The notes beneath the pieces were generated by a model. The model saw nothing but the letters and a program-made list of their open reading frames with translations, was not told the DNA's origin and ran no database searches. Made by a program: the position numbers and the translations under genes. 64,000 nucleotides of DNA from Hyphodiscus hymeniophilus (taxonomy: Eukaryota; Ascomycota; Leotiomycetes; Helotiales; Hyphodiscaceae), in contig VNKQ01000010.1 of NCBI GenBank assembly GCA_016508695.1, forward strand, positions 1,612,001 through 1,676,000, written 5' to 3'. Below, piece after piece: positions 11,330-22,695 of this stretch (position 1 is its first letter; each line of letters opens with the position of its first letter).

Positions 11330-12251
11330 ATGGCTCTTCAAGTCAATGGCAAGGCAGCTCTTGTAACTGGAGGTGGTTCAGGCATCTGTCTCGAATTTAC
11401 CAAACTCCTTATTTCCAACGGTTGCAATGTTCTCATCGTTGACCTTTCTCTTCGTCCTGAAGCGGAAGAACTCCTAATAGAGACATCTGAGGGAAAAGCT
11501 AAAGCTAAGTTCCAAAAGACAGATGTCACGAATTGGGCTGAGCTTGGGCATGCTTTCGAGGTTGCCATCAAAGAGTTTGGCCAATTAGACATCGTCTGTC
11601 CAGGTGCCGGCGTCTTTGAGCCCGCAAGTACAACGAGTGCTTCTAATAAACCATTTGCTGACCGAGTCATAGCCATGGTCAAGTTTCTGGAACTTTGATG
11701 GAGGTGTAGACAATGTTTCTACCAACTCCTACAAAACTGTCGAAATCAACGTTACTCATCCTATCCGTGCAACCCAACTTGCAATCGACTCTTTCATGCG
11801 ACAAAAGCTGGGTCACGGTGTTGTAGTTATGGTATCATCAATTGCGGCCCAAACAGCTTCATTTCCAACTCCTATCTACGCTGCTAGCAAGCATGCCATA
11901 TCCGGATTCACACGATCTCTGGCGAATCTAGAACCAACATTGAACATTCGAGTCAACGCTGTGGCACCAGGAATCGTGAAGACTCCTCTTTGGACCGAGG
12001 ACAAGCTCAAGTGGTTCAAGGAGAACAACGATACATGGGTCACGGCGACCAGAGTTGCAGAAGTGATGCTTGATCTTATTCAGAAAGACGAGAACACTGG
12101 AGGGACGGTCTTGGAGATCGGTACGGAGGAGCCGCGGAGAGTTGAAGCGCTCAACGACCCAGGTCCCCAAGGAAAGGGTCACCGTGTCAGCAATGTGAGA
12201 GAAGTTGTTGCCAATGTTTACAAGCTGATCAGTGAGAGGTTTGGCAAATGA
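11330..12251 (+). CDS. Short-chain dehydrogenase/reductase, 15-PGDH-like (paralogue 1)
   Basis: Exons 11330-11623 and 11673-12251 give 290 aa. The join is phase 0 and uses a non-canonical GC-AG intron: donor GCAAGT directly after GAG CCC, branch GCTGAC, acceptor CATAG. The alternative GT two bases downstream shifts the frame into a stop. Seen: NAD(P)-binding TGGGSGI at about residues 14-20, the acidic DLSLRPEAEE after strand 2, VCPGAG (the NNAG equivalent), catalytic Ser in VSSIAAQ, and the YAASK Tyr-Lys pair. Family role: NAD-dependent oxidation of a secondary alcohol or the reverse reaction; the substrate is unknown. It lies 307 bp upstream of an IlvD/Edd-type dehydratase gene, with a paralogue on the other side, all on the same strand. 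This suggests a joint catabolic role. Confidence 0.88.
11624..11672 (+). other. GC-AG intron in SDR 1
   Basis: A 49-nt intron beginning GCAAGT and ending CATAG, with a CTGAC branch sequence. It occupies the same codon boundary (after VFEP) as the GT-AG intron after VYEP in the paralogue at 14743-15859. Confidence 0.8.
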
Positions 12252-12558
12252 GCTAGTGACGGTCCCCATCATGGGAAACGAGGGAGTAGCGCAGAAATAC
12301 TGCTTGAAGATTTACTGTTACAGCCTCCCTGGAAAGTCATTGTCATGAAACTGAAGAAATGTTGCGAATTCCCAGTGAGGAAAAGATAGGATTGGTCAAT
12401 TTGTGCCCGGATTCTTGAATGTCGTGCTGCCCCTCATTGCCCCGCACTGCCCCACTACAGTAACAGTGAATGGTATCCTACCTTACTCTTTAAAGCTACA
12501 AAGCATCTGGATATACTTCTACTTTGTTAAAAGGTATATCAATTCTCATATCGAGAAA
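12252..12558. other. Promoter region of the dehydratase-like gene
   Basis: A 307-bp spacer with no coding features. It must hold the SDR 1 3' end and the dehydratase promoter. Confidence 0.45.
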
Positions 12559-14432
12559 ATGCCAGAGTCATCTGAAGTAACAACAAAATCGTCGCTCAAT
12601 GATGATTATGATCTCTCCAAGCCCATCACATCGACATCAGGGCTTCGGCAAGGGCTGACCTCGTACGGCGATGCCCACTTTTCACTCTTCCTGCGCAAAG
12701 TGTTCATAAAGGCCCTTGGCTACAGCGAGGATGCACTTTCCAGACCCATAATCGGCATCATCAATACATACTCTGCTTTCAATCCATGCCATGCAAATGT
12801 TCCACAGCTCATCGAAGCCGTCAAGCGAGGTGTTCAACTCAGCGGCGGGCTCGCCATCGAGTTCCCTACCATCTCTCTCCATGAGTCCTTCGCTTCGCCC
12901 ACCAGCATGTTCCTTAGGAATCTGATGAGTATGGATACCGAGGAGATGATCAAGGCGCAGCCTCTGGATGCTTGAATCATGATCGGAGGCTGTGATAAAA
13001 CTGTCCCCGCTCAGCTGATGGGTGGCATTTCTGCAAACAAACCGGTCTTGCCGTTGGTCACCGGACCGATGATGCCAGGGAGTTATCGAGGGCAGCGTCT
13101 TGGAGCTTGCACGGATTGTCGCAATAACTGGGCTGCGTATCGTGCGGGCGCGATTGACATGGAAGACATCAGCATGCTGAATGAAGAATTGGCCCCAACA
13201 GTCTGTTGATACAGTCACGATCCGGTACAGTCACCGCTGACATCTTGCAGGCAGGTACTTGCGGTGTTATGGGAACAGCCAGTACAATGGCATGCGTTAC
13301 AGCCGCGTTGGGTTTCATGCCACTTATGGGCGCATCAGCTCCGGCAGTCTCGTCAGCTCGTCTGAGAATAGCTGAAGAAACGGGGACGAATGCAGTGAAA
13401 GTCGCAGCGGCGAAACGGACTCCACAAGGAATGCTCTCCAAGGAGTCCTTCCTCAATGCAATCATTGTCCTCCAAGCCATTGGGGGATCGACAAATGCTG
13501 TAGTTCATATCATGGCCATTATCAACCGGCACCCCAAACTACAAGGCCAAATCACTCTGGACACCTTTGATGAAATTGGACGGAACGTCCCTCTTTTGGT
13601 CGACTTGAAGCCTAGTGGAGACAACTACATGACAGACTTCCATAATGCAGGAGGAATGTTAGGCTTGCTTCACACCCTACGACCACTGCTTCATCTCTCA
13701 GCGATGACACTCACTGGTCAGACGCTAGGGCAGGTTCTTGATGCTTCGCCATTTCGCACATTCTCATTTTCTTCTCAGATCATACGTCCTCTCAGCGACC
13801 CCCTCTATGCTGCCTCATCTCTGGTAGTACTGAAAGGTAACCTGGCGCCGAAAGGAGCAGTCATGAAAGCATCTGCATCCAAGGACCGCCGCCTCCTTCA
13901 GCACTCGGGCGCCGCCGTTGTCTTCAAAAACTCCGCTGATCTTGCACAACGCATCGACGATCCGAATCTACCTGTAACCAAGGACTCGGTCTTGGTTCTT
14001 CAAGGCATTGGTCCTCTAGGAAATCCTGGAATGCCGGAAGCAGGCTTGATTCCTATCCCGAGAAAGCTCGCCACGGCTGGTGTCACCGACATGCTCCGAC
14101 TCTCTGATGGGAGGATGTCAGGTACTGCCGGAGGGACGATCGTTCTTCATATTTCGCCCGAATCAGTGGTGCCTGATTCTGTTTTGGGAATTGTGAGGGA
14201 TGGTGATACAATCACTTGCGATATTGAGAAGCGATACTTAGGAGTTGAGATTAGTGACGAAGAGATAATGAGACGAATCGCCGAGAAAGCGACAAATGAT
14301 AAAGGTGGCGTATGGAAGGAACGTAAAACGAAGCGAGGTTATCGAGGGCTGTATGAGCGCTGTGTAAATCAAGCAGAAGAGGGGGCTGATTTTGATTTTT
14401 TGACAGCAGCTGGGCCGAGATCTATAGATTAA
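12559..14432 (+). pseudogene. IlvD/Edd-family dehydratase with one in-frame TGA (dihydroxy-acid or sugar-acid dehydratase-like)
   Basis: Exons 12559-13200 and 13251-14432 read as 607 codons. The 50-nt intron has a GTCTGT donor, CTGAC branch and TGCAG acceptor and joins LAPT to AGTCGVMG. Codon 139 (12973-12975) is TGA, inside the conserved block PLDA-stop-IMIGGCDKT. Everything else is intact: the Fe-S cysteines in NPCH, GGCDK and GTCG, the C-terminal SDGRMSGTAGG with the active-site Ser, and a normal family length of about 600 aa. Family members dehydrate 2,3-dihydroxy acids or aldonic acids such as arabinonate to 2-keto acids. The GGCDKTxPAQLM form resembles the sugar-acid branch more than the mitochondrial valine/isoleucine enzyme, and no presequence is evident. 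Likely a recent nonsense allele; readthrough or a base error cannot be excluded. Flanked by two paralogous SDRs. Confidence 0.82.
12973..12975 (+). other. In-frame TGA interrupting the dehydratase frame
   Basis: A TGA codon between GCT (Ala) and ATC (Ile), two codons before the conserved IGGCDKT iron-sulfur ligand block begins. No GT...AG pair around it could splice it out in frame. A single base change from TGC or TGT (Cys), TGG, CGA, GGA, AGA, TTA or TCA would create it. Confidence 0.85.
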
Positions 14433-14742
14433 TTTAATCCCCATATCTTCAACTTGCACATGGAAGTAATTCCCTCGGTTGAAAAGGGGCATGGTGGGGA
14501 AGAGGAGTAGTGGCGGGATATTCCTAATGAGGGGTAACAGGAGGTATGTACTTGGCTGGGCTGATGTTAGAACTAAGAAGGCAGGTTTGCCGAATACACA
14601 TTAGGACGATACGCATCGGGACAAATATCCCGCGAGTCTGCTTCGCCCATTGCACAACATCCTTCTGACTTTGCTAGCCTTTATATAAACTCTTGTTCCA
14701 TCACTAGGATTTTGCAAGTTTCTCTACAAGATAGATCAAACT
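14433..14742. other. Promoter region of SDR 2
   Basis: A 310-bp spacer with no coding potential. A TTTATATAA stretch around 14680-14690 lies about 55 bp upstream of the SDR 2 ATG and is a plausible TATA element. Confidence 0.5.
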
Positions 14743-15859
14743 ATGGCATTTCCAGTTCGAGGGAAAACAGCCATTGTCACGGGTGCGGGGTCAGGTACGG
14801 CACTATCCACCCCACGTAAAGATATAATCCCATAACAGAATTTCAGGAATCAATTTCTGCGTCGCCAAACTTCTCTTATCTCGAGGTTGCAACGTTCTCT
14901 TCGCAGATCTTGCTCTCCGACCCGAAGCGGAAGAACTTGTCACGAAACACTCCCTTCCGAAAGACAATGCCTTGGGCAGAGCAGCTTTTCAAAAGACCGA
15001 CGTGAGCCAATGGAGGCAACTGGAGCGCATGTTTAACTCGGCAGAAGACGAGTTTGGAGGCACTGGCGCCGACATTGTTGTACCCGGTGCTGGAGTGTAC
15101 GAGCCTGTATGTCCAATTTTCAACTCTTGGTAATTACCACTGATAGCGCGCAAGTCCTGGTCCAATTTCTGGTATCCTCCAGGAAATCCCAGATCGAAGG
15201 ATAGGGCGGAATCAAATGCATATAAGTTATTAGACATCAACCTAACGCATCCGATCCGGACGACGCAGCTTGCTATCAGCCATTTCTTGGATAGGAAAAA
15301 GAGGGGAAGTGTCGTGCACATCAGCAGCATAGCTGGCCAGATCGCAAACCCCGTTACCCCACTGTATGTCGCCTCGAAGTATGGCATATCCGGATTCGTG
15401 CGCAGTCTTGGGCCTATAGAGGCTCGATTCGGGATTCGGGTCACCGCGGTCTCGCCGGGCGTGATTAAGACTCCTCTATGGACGGAAGTGAGTGCTTTTT
15501 AGTTTTGCCCTTTGCCCTTTGCCGAACCCACGCTTTTTTACACACAACACACTCTTCCCTCTTTCTGACCCTGCGCCTAGAACCCCGAGAAGTTGAAAAA
15601 CGTGGATGAAGCAGGGGGCGACGAATGGGCAACGCCAGAAGAGGTCGCACTTGTGATGCTAGATCTGATCGAGAAGGACGAATGCGCAGCTGGCAGGATT
15701 GAAGGGGGTAGTATTCTTGAGGTTGGGAAAGATCAACTGAGGCTCGTTAATGAAAGGAACGATCCTGGTCCAAGTGGCCCCGGGCACAGCGTCCGAGGGA
15801 ATGCTCGTGCTGCGGAGGAGCTATTCGATACGGTGAAAAATGGCTGGGGAAAGTTGTAG
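14743..15859 (+). CDS. Short-chain dehydrogenase/reductase, 15-PGDH-like (paralogue 2)
   Basis: Exons 14743-14794, 14847-15106, 15155-15487 and 15581-15859 give 307 aa, with all joins in phase. Seen: TGAGSGI cofactor loop (interrupted by the first intron), DLALRPEAEE, VPGAGVYEP, catalytic Ser in ISSIAGQ, YVASK, and TPLWTE near the end. It is clearly a paralogue of the SDR at 11330-12251: the RPEAEEL, FQKTDV, HPIRTTQLAI, LDLIxKDE and NDPGP blocks are shared. Of its three introns, only the middle one has a counterpart in paralogue 1. Substrate unknown; it is an NAD(P)-dependent alcohol dehydrogenase or ketoreductase by family. Placed 310 bp after the dehydratase-like gene on the same strand, as the third member of the SDR-dehydratase-SDR trio. 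Confidence 0.88.
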
Positions 15860-16668
15860 ATAGAGTCCTATCTTGAGGTTGAGAAATCGGAGCATTTGTT
15901 CGAGTGTTTGTGATACGAACAGGTAGTGGACCGAGGTGACTTTGTTAAGTCGCCGTCTAGCCTCCAACAAGCTCTCTCTCCGAACATCCTCGAATAAAAA
16001 CAAGGTTGGCTTTAATAAGAAAAAAAAGTCTATAGAAGAGATTTCTTTCCAAGAAAACAGGGAAATATTATAAGAATAAAGATAATCAAGGGGTTTCTAC
16101 TATGAGTTTGTGAAGTCTGATTGGCTAGGATCGCAAGTATTAGCGCCATGCAAGCAGGTGCGTCAGACCGGAGGTCACGTCGTAGGTGGTGTACGTATCT
16201 GATTAGGATAGTTTCTGTCAACAAACACAGCAAATACTCGCGTTGACTTGGGGCCTGTAATAGAGCTTTGGGCTTTTAAACCTTTGGTTTAGAATTCTGA
16301 ACTGTGAAATCAATACCCTATCCATTAGTTCCAACGACGCGATCAATTACCCAATATTCTTTTTCTTATATCATCTGATGATTGCCTCAAAAATCTGTTG
16401 TACACTCTTGTTTTCTTCTTTTTTGCTTTTTCCGTTGAAGCAGTTTCGAGTAGGGTTCACCAGATCTTTTTTTCTTCAAGCGCGAGGCATCCTCTATTTC
16501 GCAGTATTGAAACTATGTATGAAGTTGAAGCGATGGATGGCAGTGAGCACGTCGTAGAGCAGCAGTCAAAGCACTATACTTGGTCTGATTCGGTAGCTAG
16601 ACTGCCACCACAGCGAATCATAAACAATGAGCGCTTTACACAAAGTCTAGTATGACATCACGTTTTGT
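15860..16668. other. Convergent intergenic region
   Basis: The 3' ends of SDR 2 and the receptor-like gene face each other. The open frame at 16398-16655 has no features I trust. An A-rich run sits near 16018-16027. Confidence 0.5.
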
Positions 16669-18189
16669 TTACAGACTATCGAAATCCTCCCCAGCCTTCG
16701 TTTCTCGACTATGATGGCTGACAACAACCTGCGTCGTTTTCTGAATTCCTGTTTCCAGAATGAACTCCTCGCTGCCATTGCTCACACCTCCACCGATTTC
16801 AGTACTTTGGACCTCTCCACGCCAGGACCCATCATTGCCTCTGCCCAATTCCACCAAACCATTCTTGCCAGCCTTTATGCTCCGGAGATTGTAACCTGTG
16901 GTCCGATCTGAGGTCGGTCCTCGCGACGCACTGGAGCTTTTGTCGCGCAAGGACCGAACAAGGGGTGCCAGTGAAGGCAAACAGGCGAGTATAATGCCGA
17001 GATTATTCTCGACCATAGACCACATGATGAGTTTCGAACTATCAATGTAATTTGCTAAGGATTTGATAGTGAGAATTCGAATGATCTGGATGGCCGTTAT
17101 AAACAGTCCCAAGGAGAAGACGCCGAGGAGGATGACTTTCTTTCTCGTCGGGAGGCGGGACTGGATGAGCATTGGAAATGGTGTCAGCATGCTGAACAAT
17201 ATTTAGCAACTGTAGTCCTTTCACCGTTCGTTATTTTTCGAAAACGTTTCCTTACATGATAACATCGAATATGATGGTAAGCGAAGCCATTGTTGTGTAA
17301 AATGGCACAGCAACTAGACAATGCCCGGTCGTAATTTTTGGATCCCACTGTTTTGCAATCTAGGAAGAGAATCAGAAGAGCCGTTTAGTAAGTGGCACTT
17401 AGATAGGTAGTTACTAACTGGAGTGCACAAGTTCAGCTGTACCATCAGGAAGGAGAAGTTGAACGCCGTGCAAGCAACCATGATCCCAATTATGGTATAC
17501 TTGTAAGTCTTGACTACCGCAATGCGTAAAAACATGAACAGCAGAGAGAGCTTGAAACCTAATATGCTAGCGATATAACTGCAGGTGGAAAAAAATGTTA
17601 GGTCCAACGGCGATGGAAGGGGACTCTGAGGTGCTGGCAAGGAAGATTTACAATGGAGCACCGCAGTATTGAAGCTATACGATGTTAGAATAGCACGATA
17701 TACTGGGTTCCTCTATCGTTGCTTACCAGTCCAAAATTGAAAATGTTCTCATCGGGCATATCCGAAAGGTGTTGAAGTCCAAGTCCCCATTTTGTCTCTG
17801 CCTCAAGGTCAGATCTATGTTCGTCTGTGATTACTTGCTAATATGGCTTTCTAAAACTCACGCAGGAGAGTAACCAACATGAATCCGAATGCGCAGGGCT
17901 ATAACATAATATCAGCAGGATTGACTTAATTGTTCCATCCGTAAGATTGACTCACCCAGGTTATGGCAATTGCCCAGTCGTCTATTTAGTTTCTGAGCGT
18001 CAGGCACATTGTACGATTTTTCGGAAAGAGGAGCATACCTATACCAATCGCCTTGACAAGGAACCTTCGAACGTAGAAACGCAGACATACTGTTATGAAT
18101 GAGACCGTCGTGAATACAATGCCCACCGCTGCTATGGTGGGAGCATTGGTTTCGGCATTCGGGTTCGCTGTATTGAAAGTCCAACCCAT
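16669..18189 (-). CDS. PTH11-like integral membrane protein (fungal rhodopsin-fold domain)
   Basis: Eight exons on the minus strand: 18039-18189, 17956-17981, 17862-17898, 17727-17824, 17652-17674, 17419-17578, 17256-17359 and 16669-17191. They sum to 374 codons (373 aa) with consistent phase. Seen: N-terminal helix AIAAVGIVFTTVSFITVCLRFYVRR, the GIDDWAI motif, WPCAFGF, TKWGLGLQHL, LGFKLSLLFMFLRI, a QWDPKITTGHC block, and the helix IIFDVIIMLTPFPM before RKKVILLGVFSLGLFITA. This is the order of the fungal rhodopsin-fold (DUF-type, seven-helix) domain. The cytosolic tail is Ser/Gly-rich. Such proteins, named after Magnaporthe Pth11, are candidate surface receptors; most have no known ligand. 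Divergent from the oxidase gene at 19050. Exons 2 (26 nt) and 5 (23 nt) are tiny, but both are fixed by conserved motifs. Confidence 0.85.
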
Positions 18190-19049
18190 TATCCGAACCG
18201 ATTGTTTAACAAAGTTCGAGCTGAGAAAGTGGATCAACAATGGGTCAATATAAGATTTCCTCTTCAATTGTTTAGAGGAGCTCCAGTTTGAGCACCACCG
18301 GATCTGTTCTGACTTTTACAAATTTCATGCCTGAACAACTGGTCCCGACTCCCGACAGACTCATCACCCCATGCTCTTCAATCTCGCTGTCAAAATGCAC
18401 GGCAGTTAGAGCAGTACCGCCTGAAGCGCAAAGTACAACGGGTTCATCTATCCTAGCTCAAGCAGATCGGCGGTCTTGGCGGCTTTGCTCCTCTGTTGCT
18501 CTTGACTTCTGAACTCCCTCGCTTAGAAAATACTACGCAGCCGAGCCAGCTACGCCGCTACGAAGGCTGCTGATGCCCTGTTCGGCGAACTTCGGTGGCC
18601 AAGCAACCGATTCAAGGATATAAAAACGCATATTGGAAGGGATGTTCCTTTATAGATTCCGCGATCCCAAATGAACAATGGAATAACAAAGCACACCATA
18701 ACTATGAAGGGCTTTGATTGAGATGCGGAAGACATGGTACTCTCTCCGCGGCTTCAGCCCAAACGTTGTCAACTCCTGCATTGCCTGGACTCATTCTACT
18801 TTCGTAAAAATCTCCGAAACTCAAAATGCGATAGAGATATTCAAGTCTAAATGCGGAAGAGATATTCCAGCTTAGACTTTGCATCCCCACCAGACCCCTG
18901 AACGGAAGCATGCACCTGCATGGAACGAAGGCAAATGAACATAACCCAAAATATGTTTAAGTGTTGCAGGTGTCGCAAGTGCTCTGCATTTGACTCCAAC
19001 AAGCAGCGATCTGATCACCTTTTGTTTTGCTTCCTGCCAGTCGCCGAAA
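18190..19049. other. Divergent intergenic region between receptor-like and oxidase genes
   Basis: An 860-bp region upstream of both genes, so any shared regulation would lie here. Small open frames show no features. Confidence 0.45.
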
Positions 19050-21020
19050 ATGGAACTTTTTAAGCTAGCTTTTATCAGCGTTCTGGTGCAAGGTTCTATC
19101 ATCCTTGCAACTGCTTCTTCCTGTCGTTGTTTACCAGGTGACAGCTGCTGGCCAACCACCAAGGAATGGAAAGCTCTCAATACCACCGTTGGTGGACGTC
19201 TAGTTGCTACGGTTCCATTAGGTTCGCCTTGTCATGACCCAAAGTACAATGGCACAGAATGTGCGATTCTGCAAAGCCAATGGCTTCAGCCACAACTTCA
19301 GTGAGTGCCGCAGCACTTTTTAGCCTGACACCGCTGATTTTGGTTATAGCATGAACTCGTCTTCCTCGGTCATGGCACCATTCTTTGCCAATCAGAGTTG
19401 TGACCCGTTTACAGCAGAAACAAAACCCTGTACACTCGGAAACTATGTCGATTATGCTGTAAACGTGACAAGTGCAGCCGACATCATTGCTGCCGTGAAC
19501 TTCGCCCAAGCACAGAACATCCGATTCGTGATCCGAAATACTGGCCATGAGTGAGTACCAAACTCACTCCTTTCAAATACTCCCCACTCACCTATTATAA
19601 GTTATCTTGGCAAGTCTACAGGAGCAGGTGCCTTGTCAGTATGGACTCATTATCTCAAAGATATCGAGTTCTTGAACTGGTCCGATAGTAACTACAAGGG
19701 GAAGGCAATAAAGATGGGCGCGGGTGTACAAGGTTATGAAGCTATGGAAGCAGCTCAAACCCAAGGACTTGTTGCGATCGGAGGCGAATGTCCCACAGTG
19801 GGAGTCGCTGGTGGCTACAGTCAGGGCGGCGGGCATTCTGCACTCAGCACCTCTTTCGGACTGGGTGCAGACCAAGCGTTGGAATGGGAGGTGGTCACTG
19901 CCTCAGGAAAGCTCATCACTGCATCTAGAACACAGAACGAGGAAATTTACTGGGCCCTAAGGTGTGTGAGTGCTGCAAACCTTTACGTTCTGTACTCATT
20001 GTGATTCTACAGCGGAGGTGGTGGTGGAACTTACGGAGTTGTCGTCTCTTTGACAGCGAAGGCCCATCCCGACGCCGTTGTCAGTGGGGCATCATTATTA
20101 TTCACTTCTTCGACTATCACACAGGATAAGTTCTACGCTGGCATCGAAAAGTTTCACTCGCTATTGCCAGCAATGGTAGATGCTGGTGCAATGGTCGTAT
20201 ACTATTTCAGCGACGCGTTCTTCGAAATCAGTCCAATCACAGCGTACGGCAAGACTGAAGCTCAGGTCAAGACTATCCTGAGCCCTTTCCTTGCTGCTTT
20301 GGACACTCTCAACATCCCCTTCACTCATTCCTACACGCAAAATGCCACTTACGTTGACCACGTGAGTAATTTCCACCTTTCCAACAAGCACAAGGTATAC
20401 TAGGGAGACGTGATTGACTTCAAATTCTCTCCCGCAAATACTTAAGTGCTCATGCACTGACCTGATACATGCTACAGTACAATACCTATTTTGGTCCACT
20501 ACCGTTCGGAAACATCCAGGTTGGCATTGCCCAGTATGGAGGTCGTCTAATACCCCGCTCCACGGTCTTCAAACAGAACTCTGATCTCACAGCGGCTGTA
20601 CGCAACATCACTGAACATGGAGTCCAATTCATCGGCGTTGCGGTCAATGTTTCATCTCATGCCATCACGTCCGGAGTCTCTAACGCGGTCCTGCCCGCGT
20701 GGCGAAATGCACTTATTCATGCCACTCTCACAACGCCTTGGAATTTCACAGCTCCATGGTCAGAGATGATTGCATTGCAAGACCAAATGACATATGAGTT
20801 TGATCCGCAGCTGGAAGCAGTGACGCCTGGAAGTGGTGCCTATATGAATGAAGCAGACTTTCGCCAGCCGAACTTTAAAGAGGATTTTTTTGGCGCGAAT
20901 TACAATCAATTGCTGTCTATCAAGAACAAGTGGGATCCAAATCACTTGTTCTATGCCGTCACTGCCGTTGGAAGTGATGCTTGGACAGTGGCCGCAGACG
21001 GACGGATGTGCAGATGCTAA
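19050..21020 (+). CDS. Secreted FAD-linked oxidase, berberine bridge enzyme-like (bicovalent flavin)
   Basis: Exons 19050-19300, 19350-19550, 19602-19961, 20013-20361 and 20478-21020 give 567 aa, all in phase. Seen: signal peptide MELFKLAFISVLVQGSIILA; a Cys-rich lead with many NxS/T sequons; FAD-binding PCMH domain with NTGHDYLGKSTGAG, where His150 is the expected 8-alpha-histidyl attachment; GGECPTVGVAGGYSQGGG, where Cys214 is the expected 6-S-cysteinyl attachment; SGGGGGTYGVV; and a C-terminal BBE segment ending in NYNQLLSIKNKWDPNHLFY. The presence of both residues indicates bicovalently bound FAD. Known members oxidise sugars, alkaloids or secondary-metabolite intermediates with O2; the substrate here is unknown. 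Divergent from the PTH11-like gene. Confidence 0.92.
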
Positions 21021-22356
21021 GACTGTCTCCAGCAGAATGTAACTACATTTTTCAAGATAATTGTCTAGAATGTACTGGCTAGTCTGGACGATAGGCCAAG
21101 AGCCGTCTCTAAAATTAAACACTGAGTCCCTCACGGGCGTCTATCGAATGTACTTAGAAACAGTATTATCCGCTTTTCAACACTGGCCGCAGAGAAGTGT
21201 GATAATCGAATAACCTCCCAGCAAGGTTGGATAGAAGCTATTTACGGGCCTCAGCGTGCGCGGTGGCACTGATGCATACGGACGGAGAACTCTTTGCTCG
21301 ATTTGGATGTGCATTGCATAAAAGGGGGAAAGAAGAAGATAGCTTAAACACACATCCCGGACGAGGGCAGTGTAGGTCATCTTTTGGCGTCTACTCCCCC
21401 CGCAATCAAGAATTGTACTGTAAGATTATCGATTGAGGGGTAGCAGGTCCACTCGAAAGGGGTTCGGGAAAAGCATGGTAACATACAACTATCTCATCAC
21501 ATGAGTTCCCGACGGCAAGTGAACTTAGAGAAGGGCATTATAACCAGGGATCGGTGATTGGGTCTGCATCGAGACTTCGGCCGTATGCAGGTTAGCATCC
21601 CACGGATCAAGCACTGGAGTCCTCCCAATCTGTACACTTTTCAGATTGAGATTGCTGCATTGAGAGAACAGACTTACTGAAGCCATTTTAGAATTAACAT
21701 TCATCCTTCAATACTCTATCGGTCCGAACAGAGACACTCTTATCTTGCAGGTACAGGTATGCAGACATAAGTTATATCTAGTGCGGTCTATTAAGATCGA
21801 CGTACAGGGTCCTTATTAGGTGAAAATTCATGCTATTTAAGCTACGCCAGCGAGCTAAAGGAACGCAAAACACCTTTTACTCTGTAAAGAAGCCCCTGTA
21901 GAATTGGCTTTTGTTAAACAGCAAGAGAGTAGCAGGGTACCTTGTACTATGAACTAGACATAACTTATGCCTGTATACCTATAGGCTACCTCCATGCTTC
22001 TCGGCTACCACAGGTATGGAGTCTCCTGCTGTCAAGTTTCTCCCAACATATCCGACATCATGCAAGTGCAAGCCGGAAACGCGAACGCGAGGAAGATAAC
22101 CATGGGTCTTTTGCAATTGATGACATGTTGTACCGAACGCTGTAAAAGGAAGGAGAAGGTATGCAGGCTTCCAGTGTACTTAATTCCGATGCGGAAGTCT
22201 CACTGCTTAGAGCCTCTCGAGATTCAGGAGGTGGCACGTGTCTATCAGGCACTTCTGAGCTTCACTTCCCTTCCCTATTGCATTGCTGAGAGTAAAGCAA
22301 TCTTGAGAGACGATCATCCCAACGATGGGGTTGTGATAGTCAGTGAAACTTCGGGA

Positions 22357-22695
22357 CACAATATCGACATCTTCAATCGAAGGGGCGGCACTCGCCGAGT
22401 AAAGGAGCTCCCAAGTCGTGCTTTTGTACCTCTTATGGTGCAGAGATGATATTGCTGTGAGTGCTCGCCTCGAGGACACTCTTGTGGAATAAACAGCTGT
22501 TCTAGGTGTGACTACCACACCGCGTATTCCTTTGGCATTGACCCATCCTTCAACTACCAGTCTATCACCCCTCACTTCAGTCCCGCGATCGTCTTCACAG
22601 AGATCTTCTCCGTCTTTCGAAACCCCGCTACTTCCGTCGTCGAGAAGCTGTCGCAGAGAGTTTTCAGTCCCTCAACATCGGGGAAGAATCCGTGA
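22357..22695 (+). pseudogene. Possible relic of an unidentified protein-coding gene
   Basis: A reading of about 97 codons is open if a 49-nt GTGAGT...CTAG intron (22457-22505) is removed. The spliced product contains YGAEMILLCDYHTAYSFGID and later FSPAIVFTEIFSVFRNP, which look protein-like in composition, but the frame closes at the TGA at 22693. The following 110 bp are open in another frame (IGEESVIILDDLCSLLRAAI). I recognise no family. It could be a frameshifted remnant or chance. Confidence 0.25.

Noticed and set aside
12973..12975. Selenocysteine insertion as an explanation of the TGA
   Set aside because: No hint of a SECIS element or selenoprotein machinery, and ascomycetes are not known to make selenoproteins.
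13206..13250. Apparent frame break in the dehydratase gene after ELAPT
   Set aside because: A 50-nt intron (GTCTGT...TGCAG with CTGAC branch) restores the conserved AGTCGVMG, so this is not a lesion.
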